From contig NZ_CP016447.1 of assembly GCF_001714725.1 (NCBI RefSeq), forward strand, positions 1,999,001 through 2,063,000: 64,000 bases of DNA, read 5' to 3'. Within the stretch, counting starts at the first letter, position 1; each line of letters starts with the position of its first letter. Origin of the DNA: Acidovorax sp. RAC01. GTDB lineage: Bacteria > Pseudomonadota > Gammaproteobacteria > Burkholderiales > Burkholderiaceae_C. Under the pieces are notes generated by a model, which worked only from the letters and a program-made list of their open reading frames with translations, was not told where the DNA came from and did not search any database. Below, one piece after another: positions 1-15,882 of this stretch. The position numbers and the translations under genes were made by a program.

Positions 1-25
1 GGTCCGATTCCCGCCATGGGCACCA
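1..25 (+). tRNA. 3' end of a tRNA, probably tRNA-Thr (partial)
   Basis: Only the 3' part lies in the window: one strand of the T stem, a T loop (TCCGATT), the closing stem strand CCCGC, the acceptor strand CATGGGC, discriminator A and an encoded CCA ending at base 25. The anticodon is outside the window. The identity is inferred from position: a tRNA-Thr directly precedes tufB in E. coli and related bacteria, and the acceptor sequence resembles beta-proteobacterial tRNA-Thr(GGT) as I remember it. Confidence 0.7.
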
Positions 26-99
26 ATTGAAGGTGCGTCCGATTCTGGTTGCGCCGAGATCCTGTTGTATTGATGTAGATTTTTTTCGGAGTCGGAAAA

Positions 100-1290
<1,191 letters not shown>

Positions 1291-1304
1291 GGCAAGGTTC
1301 AAAT

Positions 1305-1380
1305 AGGGGTATAGCTCAATTGGCAGAGCGTCGGTCTCCAAAACCGAAGGTTGTAGGTTCGATTCCTACTGCCCCTGCCA
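1305..1380 (+). tRNA. tRNA-Trp (anticodon CCA)
   Basis: A complete 76-base cloverleaf can be folded. The acceptor AGGGGTA pairs with TGCCCCT (one G-U), the D arm is GCTC/GAGC, the anticodon loop CTCCAAA carries anticodon CCA at 1338-1340, the T arm is GTAGG/CCTAC with loop TTCGATT, and the 3' CCA is encoded. It lies 14 bases after tuf and 91 bases before secE, which suggests release by processing of a tuf-tRNA-secE transcript. Confidence 0.97.
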
Positions 1381-1399
1381 CTTGAATGTGGCCCAAACC

Positions 1400-1424
1400 A
1401 AGCCCGCCACACTCTGGCGGGCTT
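1400..1424 (+). other. Hairpin between tRNA-Trp and secE
   Basis: A perfect 10-bp stem (AAGCCCGCCA pairing with TGGCGGGCTT) with a 5-base loop. It is followed by a mixed sequence rather than a T run, so it is not a classical intrinsic terminator. It could be a partial terminator or an RNA processing/stabilising structure. Confidence 0.5.
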
Positions 1425-1471
1425 CGGTGTCTTGGACGGCACCGTGATTCGGAAGCAGGAAACACTCAAAC

Positions 1472-1858
1472 ATGGCCACTTCACAGGTCGAAACTGTCAA
1501 CACGGGCGCAGACAAGGCCAAGCTCGCAGCAGTGGTGGCGCTTGTCATCGCGTCCGTTGCGGGCTTTTACTTGCTTGGCAAACAGGGCGCGCTGGTTCAG
1601 TGGGCTGCGCTGCTGGTCGGACTGGTCGCGGCAGCCGGCGTATTTCTCGTCTCGGAGCCTGGCCGGCAGTTCATTGCGTTTGCAAAAGATGCTTGGCGCG
1701 AAGTCAAAAAGGTCGTCTGGCCTACCCGCAAGGAAACGCTGCAGATGACGGCGTACGTGTTTGCTTTCGTCGTTGTGATGGCTCTTTTTCTTTGGTTCAC
1801 CGACAAGACGCTTGAGTGGGTCCTGTACGACTTGATCTTGGGCTGGAGAAAATCATGA
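1472..1858 (+). CDS. secE: Preprotein translocase subunit SecE
   Basis: Small membrane subunit of the SecYEG channel; it clamps SecY. The 128-residue product has three hydrophobic segments (about residues 20-38, 40-58 and 96-115) like the three-helix SecE of E. coli. The conserved amphipathic hinge reads [16 protein letters not shown] near residue 75, and that signature identifies the family. The stop codon overlaps the nusG start (ATGA), so the two are translationally coupled, the standard secE-nusG arrangement. Confidence 0.97.
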   Translation: MATSQVETVNTGADKAKLAAVVALVIASVAGFYLLGKQGALVQWAALLVGLVAAAGVFLVSEPGRQFIAFAKDAWREVKKVVWPTRKETLQMTAYVFAFVVVMALFLWFTDKTLEWVLYDLILGWRKS

Positions 1859-2451
1859 CTACCGAAGCAGAAATGAATGGAGCCGAGGCTCCTGTAGCCA
1901 CTTCGGCTGTCGTCAATCCAGATCTGCGCTGGTACATCGTCCATGCCTACTCTGGCATGGAGAAGGCGGTTGAGCGCAACATCCAGGAGCGGATTGCCCG
2001 TTCAGGCATGGATGCCAAGTTCGGCCGCATTCTTGTGCCCACCGAAGAGGTGGTCGAAATGAAGAATGGGCAGCGCAAGACTACGGAGCGCCGTCTTTTC
2101 CCCGGTTACGTCTTCGTCGAAATGGTCATGGACGACGACACGTGGCACCTGGTGAAGCACACCAACAAGGTCACCGGATTTGTTGGCGGCGCCAAGAACC
2201 GCCCTGCTCCGATCTCTGAAGAAGAAGTCCAGAAGATCGTCAGTCAGATGCAGGAAGGCACCGAGAAGCCTCGTCACAAGATCGAATTCATGGTCGGCGA
2301 GCTGGTGCGTGTGAAGGAAGGCCCGTTCACGGACTTCAACGGCTCGGTGGAAGAGGTCAACTACGAAAAGAGCCGTGTGCGTGTGTCCGTGATGATCTTC
2401 GGCCGTTCGACGCCCGTCGAGCTCGAATTCGGTCAGGTGGAGAAGACCTGA
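1855..2451 (+). CDS. nusG: Transcription termination/antitermination factor NusG
   Basis: Binds RNA polymerase, increases processivity, and links transcription to Rho or to the ribosome. The 198-residue product has an N-terminal NGN domain starting at [18 protein letters not shown] (about residues 27-44) and a C-terminal KOW domain ([16 protein letters not shown], about residues 145-160). An in-frame upstream start exists at 1816, but the ATG at 1855 is preferred: it overlaps the secE stop, follows a GGAG at 1844-1847, and gives the usual length and N-terminus. Confidence 0.97.
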   Translation: MTTEAEMNGAEAPVATSAVVNPDLRWYIVHAYSGMEKAVERNIQERIARSGMDAKFGRILVPTEEVVEMKNGQRKTTERRLFPGYVFVEMVMDDDTWHLVKHTNKVTGFVGGAKNRPAPISEEEVQKIVSQMQEGTEKPRHKIEFMVGELVRVKEGPFTDFNGSVEEVNYEKSRVRVSVMIFGRSTPVELEFGQVEKT

Positions 2452-2595
2452 TCTTTCCGGCGGCTTGACGGCTGCCGATGTTTTGGTGCCGCGCTTTTTC
2501 GACTCCGCGCGGTGCATGAGGTAGTGAGTCGTTAACCCCGGGGAGCCCACCGCTGCAGCGTGCAGTGCAGGCGTTATCACCCGCAAGGAGTAAAC

Positions 2596-3027
2596 ATGGC
2601 GAAAAAAATCGTCGGTTTTATCAAGCTGCAAGTGCCAGCCGGTAAGGCCAACCCATCCCCACCGATCGGCCCAGCGCTGGGTCAGCGTGGTCTCAACATC
2701 ATGGAGTTCTGCAAGGCATTCAATGCGCAGACTCAAGGCGTTGAGCCAGGCCTGCCTTTGCCCGTAGTTATTACGGCTTTTGCAGACAAGAGTTTCACCT
2801 TCATCATCAAGACGCCGCCTGCGACGACACTGATCAAGAAGGCCATCAAGCTCGACAAGGGGTCCTCGAACCCTCTGAAGACGAAGGTTGGCAAGATCAC
2901 GCGCGAGCAGCTCGAAGAGATCGCCAAGACCAAGATGAAGGACATGAACGCTGCCAACGTTGACGCTGCTGTGCGTACGCTGGCTGGCTCTGCACGCTCG
3001 ATGGGCGTGACGGTGGAGGGTTTGTAA
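2596..3027 (+). CDS. rplK: 50S ribosomal protein L11
   Basis: Part of the GTPase-associated centre; binds 23S rRNA and is needed for RelA activation. The 143-residue product begins [16 protein letters not shown], has the Pro-rich [16 protein letters not shown] motif near residue 20, and ends [18 protein letters not shown]. An upstream in-frame start at 2560 is rejected because AAGGAG at 2585-2590 sits correctly for the ATG at 2596. It is one base away from rplA. The ~140-base leader is where L1 represses rplKA in E. coli; I do not resolve the binding site here. Confidence 0.98.
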   Translation: MAKKIVGFIKLQVPAGKANPSPPIGPALGQRGLNIMEFCKAFNAQTQGVEPGLPLPVVITAFADKSFTFIIKTPPATTLIKKAIKLDKGSSNPLKTKVGKITREQLEEIAKTKMKDMNAANVDAAVRTLAGSARSMGVTVEGL

Positions 3028-3028
3028 G

Positions 3029-3724
3029 ATGGCAAAGCTGACCAAAAAGCAAAAAGCCCTGCAAGGCAAGGTTGACAGCACGAAGCTGTACGCATTCGCC
3101 GAAGCAGTTGCAATCGTGAAGGAGGCTGCTACGGCCAAGTTCGACGAATCCATCGACGTGGCAGTTCAGCTTGGTATCGACGCCAAGAAGTCTGACCAAG
3201 TGGTTCGCGGTGCCGTGGTTCTGCCCAACGGTACCGGTAAGACGACCCGTGTGGCCGTGTTCGCACAAGGTGCAAAGGCTGAAGAAGCCAAGGCCGCTGG
3301 CGCTGACATCGTCGGCATGGATGACCTGGCCGCCATGGTCAAGGCCGGTGACATGCCCTTCGACGTCGTGATCGCTGCGCCTGACGCCATGCGCGTTGTG
3401 GGTACGCTGGGTCAGATCCTGGGCCCACGTGGCCTGATGCCCAACCCCAAGGTTGGCACCGTCACGCCTGACGTGGCAACAGCGGTCAAGAACGCCAAGG
3501 CTGGCCAGGTGCAGTTCCGCGTGGACAAGGCCGGTATCGTGCACAGCACGATTGGTCGTCGCTCGTTCGATAACGAAAAGCTGCAAGGTAATCTTGCAGC
3601 ACTGATCGATGCACTGAACAAAGCCAAGCCCGCTTCTAGCAAGGGCCTGTACCTGCGCAAGGTGGCGGTGTCTTCCACCATGGGTCTCGGCGTGCGCGTT
3701 GATACCCAGACCATCGCAGCGTAA
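3029..3724 (+). CDS. rplA: 50S ribosomal protein L1
   Basis: Forms the L1 stalk, which helps release deacylated tRNA, and represses its own operon in well-studied bacteria. The 231-residue product has typical L1 features: [17 protein letters not shown] near residue 65, the central signature [17 protein letters not shown] near residue 130, and the C-terminal [17 protein letters not shown]. It starts one base after the rplK stop, so the two genes form one translational unit. Confidence 0.98.
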   Translation: MAKLTKKQKALQGKVDSTKLYAFAEAVAIVKEAATAKFDESIDVAVQLGIDAKKSDQVVRGAVVLPNGTGKTTRVAVFAQGAKAEEAKAAGADIVGMDDLAAMVKAGDMPFDVVIAAPDAMRVVGTLGQILGPRGLMPNPKVGTVTPDVATAVKNAKAGQVQFRVDKAGIVHSTIGRRSFDNEKLQGNLAALIDALNKAKPASSKGLYLRKVAVSSTMGLGVRVDTQTIAA

Positions 3725-3738
3725 TCGCACAGAAATCT

Positions 3739-3760
3739 TCGGGCTTTTTCGAAAGCCCGA
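3739..3760 (+). other. UUCG-loop hairpin in the rplJ leader
   Basis: TCGGGCTTT, a TTCG loop and AAAGCCCGA form a perfect 9-bp stem closed by an exceptionally stable UUCG-type tetraloop. It lies 15 bases after rplA, in the 230-base gap before rplJ. There is no following T run. In E. coli this gap holds the L10-(L12)4 feedback site and a promoter. The hairpin could be a partial terminator or part of that control region; its role here is not shown. Confidence 0.6.
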
Positions 3761-3954
3761 TGTGGTGGGCTGGCAGTACCTTCGGGCTCTGCCAGGCCAT
3801 CCAAGACCGTTGGTGTGCTGACGCACTTAATCCCCCGGGGCCAACGCAGATGGCGATCCCGCTGCAGATGGAAATTTTTTCCGAAACAGTTGGTCGCTGC
3901 AACAAGAGCGCGCAGGAAGGCGAGAGCCCGAATGCGCAATTTAAGGAGTAGACC

Positions 3955-4479
3955 TTGAGTCTTAATCGCAGTGAGAAAGAAGCGGTCATCAGTGAAGTGA
4001 CCAGCCTCGCCGCTAAAGCTCAAACGCTTGTGATCGCGGAGTACCGCGGCATCACGGTCGCCGACATGACCAAACTGCGTGTTGACGCCCGCAGCAAGGG
4101 TGTGACCCTGAGTGTTCTGAAGAACACCCTGGCACGCCGTGCTGTCGCTGGCAGCGCGTTTGACGTGGTGGCGGACCAGATGACCGGTCCTTTGATCTAT
4201 GGCTTCTCCGAAGACGCTGTGGCCGCCGCGAAAGTGGTGGCCGACTTTGCGAAAACCAACGACAAGCTGGTGATTCGCGGTGGCGCTTTCGGTGGCAAGG
4301 CCCTGGATGTCAACGGCGTTAAGCAACTGGCCAACATTCCTTCCAAGGAAGTGTTGCTGGCCCAGATTTGCGGCTTGCTTATGTCCCCCATGTCGCGTAC
4401 GGCCGTTGTGCTGGGCGCGCTGGCGGCGAAAAAAGGCGAAGGCGCTGCCGAAACGGCCGCCGAACCTGTCGCGGCTTGA
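3955..4479 (+). CDS. rplJ: 50S ribosomal protein L10
   Basis: Base of the L7/L12 stalk; binds 23S rRNA and L7/L12 dimers. The 174-residue product starts [15 protein letters not shown] and contains the RNA-binding region with [17 protein letters not shown] near residue 27. It has the Ala-rich C-terminal helix that docks L12, ending [11 protein letters not shown]. Translation starts at a TTG codon behind a strong AAGGAG. The weak start codon fits a gene whose output is set by leader-mediated feedback. It is followed 40 bases later by rplL. Confidence 0.97.
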   Translation: MSLNRSEKEAVISEVTSLAAKAQTLVIAEYRGITVADMTKLRVDARSKGVTLSVLKNTLARRAVAGSAFDVVADQMTGPLIYGFSEDAVAAAKVVADFAKTNDKLVIRGGAFGGKALDVNGVKQLANIPSKEVLLAQICGLLMSPMSRTAVVLGALAAKKGEGAAETAAEPVAA

Positions 4480-4519
4480 TCGCCCGGCAGTTAACCAACA
4501 AAATTGTTAGGAAATCAAA

Positions 4520-4897
<378 letters not shown>

Positions 4898-4910
4898 TTC
4901 GGTCTCGCTC

Positions 4911-4948
4911 AAGGGCTGGAGTGTTCCTTCAAAGGGCCTCCAGCCTTT
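4911..4948 (+). terminator. Hairpin after rplL, probable attenuator
   Basis: AAGGGCTGGAG (4911-4921) pairs with CTCCAGCCTTT (4938-4948): 11 bp with one G-U pair and a 16-base loop, 13 bases after the rplL stop. Only short T runs follow, so read-through into rpoB is expected. This matches in position the partial rplL-rpoB terminator of E. coli; function here is inferred. Confidence 0.6.
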
Positions 4949-4967
4949 GGTGCTTTCAGAGCGCACC

Positions 4968-5030
4968 CGAAAACCGGCTTGGCCGGTTTCCCGCGGACCC
5001 AGGCCCGCGGGAAACCCGAATCGGTTTTCG
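4968..5030 (+). other. Two-tier long hairpin upstream of rpoB
   Basis: An outer perfect 9-bp stem (CGAAAACCG with CGGTTTTCG) encloses an inner perfect 12-bp stem (GGTTTCCCGCGG at 4985-4996 with CCGCGGGAAACC at 5005-5016) with an 8-base loop. In E. coli an RNase III site lies between rplL and rpoB. This extended duplex is a good candidate for the same processing role, but that is inference from position and shape. Confidence 0.65.
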
Positions 5031-5198
5031 AGTGTCTTCTGACAACCCCGACAGCAGAAGATGCCTTGGTTCGGGTGATGTGCAACGCATCACCGTCCGC
5101 CATGGTTGGTAGTGGCCAACCGCCAAGCCCGCAGTGACAGCTCACTTTGCGGGTCAGTCGTCGAAGACCCAGGACTCATGTCTTTGCCCGGAGATCTC

Positions 5199-9311
<4,113 letters not shown>

Positions 9312-9332
9312 GCAGAAAAGGAAAGAGTTACT

Positions 9333-12300
9333 ATGAAATCGCTACTCGACCTGTTCAAGCAATTCACGCCGGACGAGCATTTCGATGCCATCCGCATCGG
9401 CATGGCCTCGCCCGAGAAGATCCGTTCGTGGTCTTTTGGTGAGGTGAAGAAGCCCGAAACCATCAACTACCGCACATTCAAGCCCGAGCGTGACGGCCTG
9501 TTTTGCGCCAAGATTTTTGGTCCCATCAAGGACTACGAATGCCTGTGCGGAAAGTACAAGCGCCTCAAGCACCGCGGTGTGATCTGTGAGAAGTGCGGCG
9601 TTGAAGTCACGCAGACCAAGGTGCGTCGCGAGCGCATGGGCCACATCGATCTGGCCGCGCCTTGCGCTCACATCTGGTTCCTGAAGTCGCTGCCTTCGCG
9701 TCTGGGCCTGGTGCTCGACATGACGCTGCGCGACATCGAACGCGTGCTGTACTTCGAAGCCTACGTGGTGACCGACCCCGGCATGACCCCGCTGAAGAAG
9801 TTCAGCATCATGTCCGAGGACGACTACGACGCCAAGCGCAAGGAATACGGCGACGAGTTCATCGCCAAGATGGGCGCGGAAGGCATCAAGGACCTGCTGG
9901 AATCCATCGACATCGACCTGTCGATCGAGAAGCTGCGTGGCGACCTGACTGGCTCTGAAGTCAAGGTCAAGAAGAACGCCAAGCGCCTGAAGGTGCTCGA
10001 AGCCTTCAAGAAGTCGGGCATCAAGCCCGAATGGATGGTGCTGGAAGTGCTGCCTGTGCTGCCACCGGACCTGCGTCCGCTGGTGCCGCTGGACGGCGGC
10101 CGCTTCGCGACCTCCGACCTGAACGACCTGTACCGCCGCGTCATCAACCGCAACTCGCGTCTGCGCCGCCTGCTGGAGCTCAAGGCCCCTGAAATCATCG
10201 CCCGCAACGAAAAGCGGATGCTGCAAGAGGCGGTTGACTCGCTGCTGGACAACGGCCGCCGTGGCAAGGCCATGACGGGCGCCAACAAGCGTGCGCTGAA
10301 GTCGCTCGCCGACATGATCAAGGGCAAGTCCGGCCGCTTCCGCCAGAACTTGCTGGGCAAGCGCGTGGACTACTCCGGTCGTTCCGTGATTACCGTGGGC
10401 CCAACGCTCAAGCTGCACCAGTGCGGTCTGCCCAAGCTGATGGCGCTGGAGCTGTTCAAACCTTTCATCTTCTCGCGCCTCGAAGCCATGGGCATCGCGA
10501 CGACGATCAAGGCCGCCAAGAAGGAAGTCGAATCCGGCACCCCCGTGGTGTGGGACATCCTGGAAGAGGTCATCAAGGAACACCCCGTGATGCTCAACCG
10601 TGCACCTACGCTGCACCGTCTGGGCATCCAGGCCTTTGAGCCCATCCTGATTGAAGGCAAGGCCATCCAGCTGCACCCACTCGTCTGCGCGGCCTTTAAC
10701 GCCGACTTCGACGGTGACCAGATGGCTGTCCACGTCCCGCTGTCGGTGGAAGCACAAATGGAAGCCCGCACGCTGATGCTGGCCTCCAACAACGTGCTGT
10801 TCCCGGCCTCGGGCGAACCCTCCATTGTTCCTTCGCAGGACGTGGTGCTGGGCCTGTACTACGCCACCCGTGACCGTATCAACGGCAAGGGCGAAGGCCT
10901 GGTGTTTGCCGACACCGGCGAAGTGCAACGCGCGCTGGATGCGGGCGAGGTCGAGCTGGCGGCTAAGATCACTGTGCGCATGACCGAGTGGACCAAGGAC
11001 AAGGCCACGGGCGAATTTGTGCCCTCGACCTCGCTGGTGGAAACCACTGCCGGCCGCGCGCTGCTGTCCGAGATCTTGCCCAAGGGCCTGCCGTTCAGCA
11101 ACATGAACAAGGCGCTCAAGAAGAAGGAAATCTCCAAGCTCATCAACGTGAGCTTCCGCAAGTGCGGCCTGAAGGAAACCGTGGTGTTTGCAGACAAGCT
11201 GCTGCAAAACGGCTTCCGCCTGGCCACGCGCGCCGGTATCTCGATCGCCATCGACGACATGCTGGTGCCGCCGCAAAAGGCCGGCATCATTGAGCGCTCC
11301 GAGAAGGAAGTCAAAGAGATCGAACAGCAGTACGTGTCCGGTCTGGTGACGTCTGGCGAGCGCTACAACAAGGTGGTGGACATCTGGGGCAAGGCCGGCG
11401 ACGAAGTGTCCAAGGTGATGATGGCCCAGCTGTCGAAGCAAAAGGTCACCGACCGCCATGGCAAGGAAGTGGACCAGGAGTCTTTCAACTCCATCTACAT
11501 GATGGCCGACTCCGGTGCCCGCGGCTCTGCAGCCCAGATCCGTCAGGTGGCCGGTATGCGGGGTCTGATGGCCAAGCCAGACGGCTCGATCATCGAGACA
11601 CCCATTACCGCGAACTTCCGCGAAGGTCTGAACGTGCTGGAGTACTTCATCTCCACCCACGGTGCCCGTAAGGGTCTGGCCGACACGGCGCTGAAGACGG
11701 CGAACTCCGGCTACCTCACCCGCCGCCTGGTGGACGTGACGCAGGATCTGGTCGTGACCGAAGAGGACTGCAACACCTCCAATGGTTCGCTGATGCGCGC
11801 CATCGTCGAGGGTGGTGAAGTGATCGAATCGCTGCGCGACCGTATCCTGGGCCGCACGGCTGCCGAAGACGTGCTGCACCCCGAAACGCGTGCGGTGCTG
11901 GTCGAGGCCGGCGTGATGCTGGAAGAAGACCTCATCGAGGAGCTGGAAGCTGCCGGCGTCGACGAAGTCAAGGTGCGCACCGCGCTGACCTGCGAAACCC
12001 GCTACGGCCTGTGCGCCAAGTGCTACGGCCGCGACCTGGGCCGTGGCGGCCTGATCAACCTCGGCGAAGCCGTGGGTGTGATCGCTGCCCAGTCCATCGG
12101 CGAACCCGGCACGCAGCTGACCATGCGTACGTTCCACATCGGTGGTGCCGCTTCGCGCGCTGCCATCGCATCGAGCGTGGAAGCCAAGTCCAACGGCGTG
12201 ATCGGCTTCAACGCCACGATGCGCTACGTGAGCAACACCAAGGGTGAGCTGGTGGTGATTGCACGTTCGGGTGAAATCATCATCCACGACGAGCATGGCC

Positions 12301-13571
12301 GCGAGCGCGAACGCCACAAGGTGCCGTACGGCGCCACGCTGACCGTCAAGGCAGACCAGACGATCAAGGCCGGCACGATCCTGGCCAACTGGGATCCGCT
12401 GACGCGCCCCATCATCACCGAGTTCGCCGGCCAGACCAAGTTCGAGAACGTCGAAGAAGGTCTCACGGTTGCGAAGCAGGTCGATGAGGTGACCGGTCTT
12501 TCCACCCTGGTGGTGATCGACCCCAAGCGCCGCGGCGCTGCCAAGGTTGTTCGCCCACAGGTCAAGCTGATCGACGCCCAGGGCAACGAAGTGAAGATCC
12601 CTGGCACCGACCACTCGGTGACCATCGGCTTCCAGGTCGGCGCGCTGATCCAGGTACGCGACGGCCAGGACGTGGGCCCCGGCGAAGTGCTGGCCCGTAT
12701 CCCGGTCGAAGGTCAAAAGACCCGCGACATTACCGGTGGTCTGCCCCGCGTGGCCGAGCTGTTCGAAGCCCGTACGCCGAAGGACAAGGGCACGCTGGCC
12801 GAGATGACCGGTACCGTGTCGTTCGGCAAGGAAACCAAGGGCAAGGTCCGCTTGCAGATCACCGATCCGGAAGGCCACGTGTTCGAAGAACTCGTGCCCA
12901 AGGAAAAGAACATCCTGGTGCACGAAGGCCAGGTGGTGAACAAGGGCGAATCGATTGTGGACGGCCCGGCCGACCCGCAGGACATTCTGCGTTTGCTGGG
13001 TATCGAAGAACTCTCGCGCTACATCGTCGATGAAGTGCAGGACGTGTACCGTTTGCAGGGCGTGAAGATCAACGACAAGCACATCGAGGTGATCGTTCGC
13101 CAGATGCTGCGCCGCGTCGTGGTCGAGAACGTTGGCGAGTCCAACTACATCGCAGGCGAGCAGGTCGAGCGTTCGGAGATCCTGAACACCAACGATGCGC
13201 TGCAGGGTGAAGGCAAGATTCCCGCGACCTACAGCAACCTGCTGCTGGGTATCACGAAGGCATCGCTTTCGACCGACTCGTTCATCTCGGCCGCTTCCTT
13301 CCAGGAAACGACCCGTGTGCTCACCGAGGCTGCCATCATGGGCAAGCGCGACGAGCTGCGTGGCCTGAAGGAAAACGTCATCGTGGGTCGCCTGATCCCT
13401 GCCGGTACCGGCATGGCCTACCACCAGGCACGCAAGGCCAAGGACGCCATGGACGACGCCGAGCGCCGTGCCATCGCCGAAGCCGAAGCTGCCGAAATGG
13501 AAGCCCAGGGCGCTGCCTCTGATGAGGAAAGCAGCAGCACGGCCACCGCGGCGGATTCTGCTGCGGACTAA
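9333..13571 (+). CDS. rpoC: DNA-directed RNA polymerase subunit beta'
   Basis: Carries the active-site magnesium. The 1412-residue product has an N-terminal zinc ribbon with C70, C72, C85 and C88, matching E. coli positions. The catalytic NADFDGDQM lies at residues 456-464, so the three Asp are 458, 460 and 462. A second Cys cluster ([17 protein letters not shown]) is near residue 890, followed by the trigger-loop region [18 protein letters not shown]. The C-terminus is an acidic Ser/Ala-rich tail. A strong terminator follows within 70 bases, ending the operon. Confidence 0.99.
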   Translation: MKSLLDLFKQFTPDEHFDAIRIGMASPEKIRSWSFGEVKKPETINYRTFKPERDGLFCAKIFGPIKDYECLCGKYKRLKHRGVICEKCGVEVTQTKVRRERMGHIDLAAPCAHIWFLKSLPSRLGLVLDMTLRDIERVLYFEAYVVTDPGMTPLKKFSIMSEDDYDAKRKEYGDEFIAKMGAEGIKDLLESIDIDLSIEKLRGDLTGSEVKVKKNAKRLKVLEAFKKSGIKPEWMVLEVLPVLPPDLRPLVPLDGGRFATSDLNDLYRRVINRNSRLRRLLELKAPEIIARNEKRMLQEAVDSLLDNGRRGKAMTGANKRALKSLADMIKGKSGRFRQNLLGKRVDYSGRSVITVGPTLKLHQCGLPKLMALELFKPFIFSRLEAMGIATTIKAAKKEVESGTPVVWDILEEVIKEHPVMLNRAPTLHRLGIQAFEPILIEGKAIQLHPLVCAAFNADFDGDQMAVHVPLSVEAQMEARTLMLASNNVLFPASGEPSIVPSQDVVLGLYYATRDRINGKGEGLVFADTGEVQRALDAGEVELAAKITVRMTEWTKDKATGEFVPSTSLVETTAGRALLSEILPKGLPFSNMNKALKKKEISKLINVSFRKCGLKETVVFADKLLQNGFRLATRAGISIAIDDMLVPPQKAGIIERSEKEVKEIEQQYVSGLVTSGERYNKVVDIWGKAGDEVSKVMMAQLSKQKVTDRHGKEVDQESFNSIYMMADSGARGSAAQIRQVAGMRGLMAKPDGSIIETPITANFREGLNVLEYFISTHGARKGLADTALKTANSGYLTRRLVDVTQDLVVTEEDCNTSNGSLMRAIVEGGEVIESLRDRILGRTAAEDVLHPETRAVLVEAGVMLEEDLIEELEAAGVDEVKVRTALTCETRYGLCAKCYGRDLGRGGLINLGEAVGVIAAQSIGEPGTQLTMRTFHIGGAASRAAIASSVEAKSNGVIGFNATMRYVSNTKGELVVIARSGEIIIHDEHGRERERHKVPYGATLTVKADQTIKAGTILANWDPLTRPIITEFAGQTKFENVEEGLTVAKQVDEVTGLSTLVVIDPKRRGAAKVVRPQVKLIDAQGNEVKIPGTDHSVTIGFQVGALIQVRDGQDVGPGEVLARIPVEGQKTRDITGGLPRVAELFEARTPKDKGTLAEMTGTVSFGKETKGKVRLQITDPEGHVFEELVPKEKNILVHEGQVVNKGESIVDGPADPQDILRLLGIEELSRYIVDEVQDVYRLQGVKINDKHIEVIVRQMLRRVVVENVGESNYIAGEQVERSEILNTNDALQGEGKIPATYSNLLLGITKASLSTDSFISAASFQETTRVLTEAAIMGKRDELRGLKENVIVGRLIPAGTGMAYHQARKAKDAMDDAERRAIAEAEAAEMEAQGAASDEESSSTATAADSAAD

Positions 13572-13596
13572 GCCGCAAGCGGCTTTGGCCGAATGA

Positions 13597-13637
13597 AGCG
13601 CTCCCGTCCTGTCCTGCGGCAGGCCGGGAGCGTTTTT
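13597..13637 (+). terminator. Intrinsic terminator of the rpoBC operon
   Basis: CGCTCCCG (13599-13606) pairs with CGGGAGCG (13625-13632), with an 18-base loop that can pair further internally, followed directly by TTTTT. A smaller stem (GCCGC-AA-GCGGC) lies between it and the rpoC stop. Confidence 0.9.
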
Positions 13638-13743
13638 ACTGGTGCCGGCGCTTGACTGGACTGACCCGCCACAATGGATCTGTAGCCGCTATCGGTTCAC
13701 GTCAGGCAAAGCTGCCTGCACCCCTGCTCCTTGCCATTTGCCC

Positions 13744-14397
13744 ATGTGGTCTTCCCCTCTTTTCTGGATAGCCGTCTCGCTCACCGTGTTCTGGGCGCTG
13801 GGCGCGTACAACCGCCTGATGCGCCTGCGCTCGGCCGTGGTGCAGGCTTTCGGCGGCTTTGATGCCCACATGCAGCGCCTGCTGGCGTTGCTGAGTGAGC
13901 TGGCTGTAGCGCGGCCCCCTGACGAAACCGTGAACGGAACCATGGACCGTGCCGAGGACCGCATGGCCGCCCTGGAGGGGGCCACGGTGCAGTTCAGCGC
14001 ATCGCTGGCGGTGGCACGTGCACGGCCGTTGCATGCGGATGCGCTCGCCGCGCTGGCGGCAGCCCGCGGCGTGCTGGACGCCTGCTGGGCGGCCGCCATG
14101 GACGAACGAGCGGGCCTGGCGAACCCGACCGTGGCTGCACAGGCGCACGCCGTGCACGGGCCTGCACCTGACAGCGCTGCCGGTGATGGCCCACCAGCCG
14201 ACACGCCCCCCGTCGCATCAGCCACACTGCATGCCGTGGTGCCCTTGCAGATACGCTGGCACGAGAACGTGGCGCACGCAGGTCACGCCACCGAGGCCTT
14301 CAACGATGCGGTCAGGCAGTACAACGAGGCTGTCGCGCAGTTTCCGGCGAGCTTGCTCGCCCGGCTTTTCGGCTTCAAGGCCGCACGCGGGCTCTGA
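13744..14397 (+). CDS. LemA-like membrane-anchored protein
   Basis: Function unknown. The 217-residue product has one N-terminal hydrophobic segment (LFWIAVSLTVFWALG, about residues 5-19). It then shows LemA-type landmarks: YNRLMRLRSAVVQAFGGFDA after the membrane anchor, and FNDAVRQYNEAVAQFP then LARLFGFKAARGL at the C-terminus. The middle (about residues 60-160) is Ala/Pro-rich and diverged, and the usual LemA core is not obvious. Earlier in-frame starts exist (13642), but the ATG at 13744 places the anchor at the N-terminus. It lies 27 bases before rsmB. The family call rests on the two conserved ends. Confidence 0.6.
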   Translation: MWSSPLFWIAVSLTVFWALGAYNRLMRLRSAVVQAFGGFDAHMQRLLALLSELAVARPPDETVNGTMDRAEDRMAALEGATVQFSASLAVARARPLHADALAALAAARGVLDACWAAAMDERAGLANPTVAAQAHAVHGPAPDSAAGDGPPADTPPVASATLHAVVPLQIRWHENVAHAGHATEAFNDAVRQYNEAVAQFPASLLARLFGFKAARGL

Positions 14398-14424
14398 AGC
14401 GCGCCCCCCGATCTATTCACCATC

Positions 14425-15882
14425 ATGACCCAACCCACTTCCCAGCGCCGTGCCCCGCCTGCGCGTCTGGCACGGCCCCGCGGCAGCGAGCCCGCAGACA
14501 CCCGCAAGGGCACCCCGGCTGCGCCAGGGCCACGGCCCGCCGCTGACGGCTCCGTGGCGCTGTGGCAGCAGCTTGCCCAGGTAGCGATTGCATTGCAGGC
14601 GATAAGAGGCGGGCAGTCGGGTACGGCGGCGCTTGCTGCGGTGCGGTCCGACCTGCGCCCGGGCGTGCAATCCCTGCTGTTCCAGGTGCTGCGCCAGGCA
14701 GGCCGGGCCGAAACCCTGCGACGCCACATGGCCCCACGCACCCCGCCCCCGGCGGCCGATGCGCTGCTGTGCACCGCGCTCGCACTGTGCTGGGACCCGC
14801 TGCAGTCGCCCTACGAACCGTTCACCCTGGTCAACCAGACGGTTGAGGCGGCCAAGCACGACCCCGCCACGCGGGCCCAGGCCTCGTTCATCAATGGCTG
14901 CCTGCGCCGGTTCCTGCGCGAGCGCGAGGCCCTGGTGGCCGCCACAGACGGCGAACCGCTGGCCCGCTGGAACCACCCGCGCTGGTGGATCGACCGCTTG
15001 CGCAAGGACCACCCGTCGACCTGGGAGCAGATTCTGGCGGCCAACAATGCCCACGCGCCCATGACGCTGCGGGTTAACAAGCAAAAAACGACTGTAGGGC
15101 AATACCTGATTGATCTTAATGCTATTGATATAGGAGCAAAAGCCGTGGGCGGCAGCGGTCTGGTCCTGGAACGCCCCGTGCCCGTGCAGACGCTCCCGGG
15201 CTTCGCGCAGGGCTGGGTGTCGGTGCAGGATGCTGCGGCCCAGCGGGCAGCGGACCTGCTGCTCGAAGGCCTCGACCTTGCCCAGCCCCTGCGCGTGCTG
15301 GACGCCTGTGCCGCCCCCGGTGGCAAGACAGCCCATCTGCTGGAACATGCCGGCACGGACGCTCCGCTCGAGGTCACGGCGCTGGAGATCGACCCCGTTC
15401 GCGCCAGCCGTATCACCGAAACGCTGGACCGGCTGGGCCTGCGCGCCCAGGTGGTGGTGGCCGATGCTGCCTTGCCCGATACCTGGTGGCCGCAGCACTG
15501 TGGCGGCGTGCTGTTCGATGCCATCTTGCTGGATGCGCCGTGCACCGCGTCGGGCATCGTGCGACGCCACCCGGATGTGCGCTGGCTGCGCCGCGAGTCG
15601 GACATTGCACAGCTGGCAGCCATCCAGGCACGGCTGCTGAAAGCGCTGTGGCCGCTGGTGCGCGCCGGCGGCCGCCTGCTTTACTGCACCTGCTCGGTCT
15701 TTCGGGCGGAGGGCGAGCAGCAGGTGCAAACGTTTCTTGCGCACAACACCGATGCCGTTTTGCTGCCCTCGCCGGGCCATTTAATTCCTGCTGTCCGGGA
15801 CAGCCGCACACACGTCCCGGACAATCCAGCCAGTGACCACGACGGATTTTTTTACGCTCTGTTGCAAAAATCGGCGCCATGA
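14425..15882 (+). CDS. rsmB: 16S rRNA (cytosine-967-C5)-methyltransferase
   Basis: S-adenosylmethionine-dependent enzyme methylating C967 of 16S rRNA. The 485-residue product has a Pro/Ala-rich N-terminal extension, a NusB-like RNA-binding domain (about residues 40-170) and a Rossmann methyltransferase domain. The SAM motif is LDACAAPGGKTAHLLE near residue 292. The two conserved cysteines of the m5C mechanism are C373 (DAPCTASG) and C423 (YCTCSV). Residues about 219-239 are encoded by an AT-rich patch resembling the dispersed element described separately, with family length seemingly kept. Its 3' end overlaps the next gene by 50 bases. Confidence 0.95.
   Translation: MTQPTSQRRAPPARLARPRGSEPADTRKGTPAAPGPRPAADGSVALWQQLAQVAIALQAIRGGQSGTAALAAVRSDLRPGVQSLLFQVLRQAGRAETLRRHMAPRTPPPAADALLCTALALCWDPLQSPYEPFTLVNQTVEAAKHDPATRAQASFINGCLRRFLREREALVAATDGEPLARWNHPRWWIDRLRKDHPSTWEQILAANNAHAPMTLRVNKQKTTVGQYLIDLNAIDIGAKAVGGSGLVLERPVPVQTLPGFAQGWVSVQDAAAQRAADLLLEGLDLAQPLRVLDACAAPGGKTAHLLEHAGTDAPLEVTALEIDPVRASRITETLDRLGLRAQVVVADAALPDTWWPQHCGGVLFDAILLDAPCTASGIVRRHPDVRWLRRESDIAQLAAIQARLLKALWPLVRAGGRLLYCTCSVFRAEGEQQVQTFLAHNTDAVLLPSPGHLIPAVRDSRTHVPDNPASDHDGFFYALLQKSAP
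15079..15141 (-). repeat. Dispersed ~60-bp AT-rich element, copy A (inside rsmB)
   Basis: Read on the minus strand, this patch has a GCT...ATAGC half followed by a CAGG/ACAG half and a T run, matching the layout of the other copies (best at 21781). It is markedly AT-richer than flanking codons. It lies wholly inside rsmB and keeps the frame open. This is the most degenerate of the proposed copies. Confidence 0.5.

Noticed and set aside
3760..3951. 63-codon frame in the rplJ leader
   Set aside because: It overlaps the leader hairpin and has no ribosome binding site or conserved features; treated as leader RNA.
9342..13424. Continuous 1360-codon open frame antisense to rpoC
   Set aside because: Same cause as for rpoB; no domain, no ribosome binding site.
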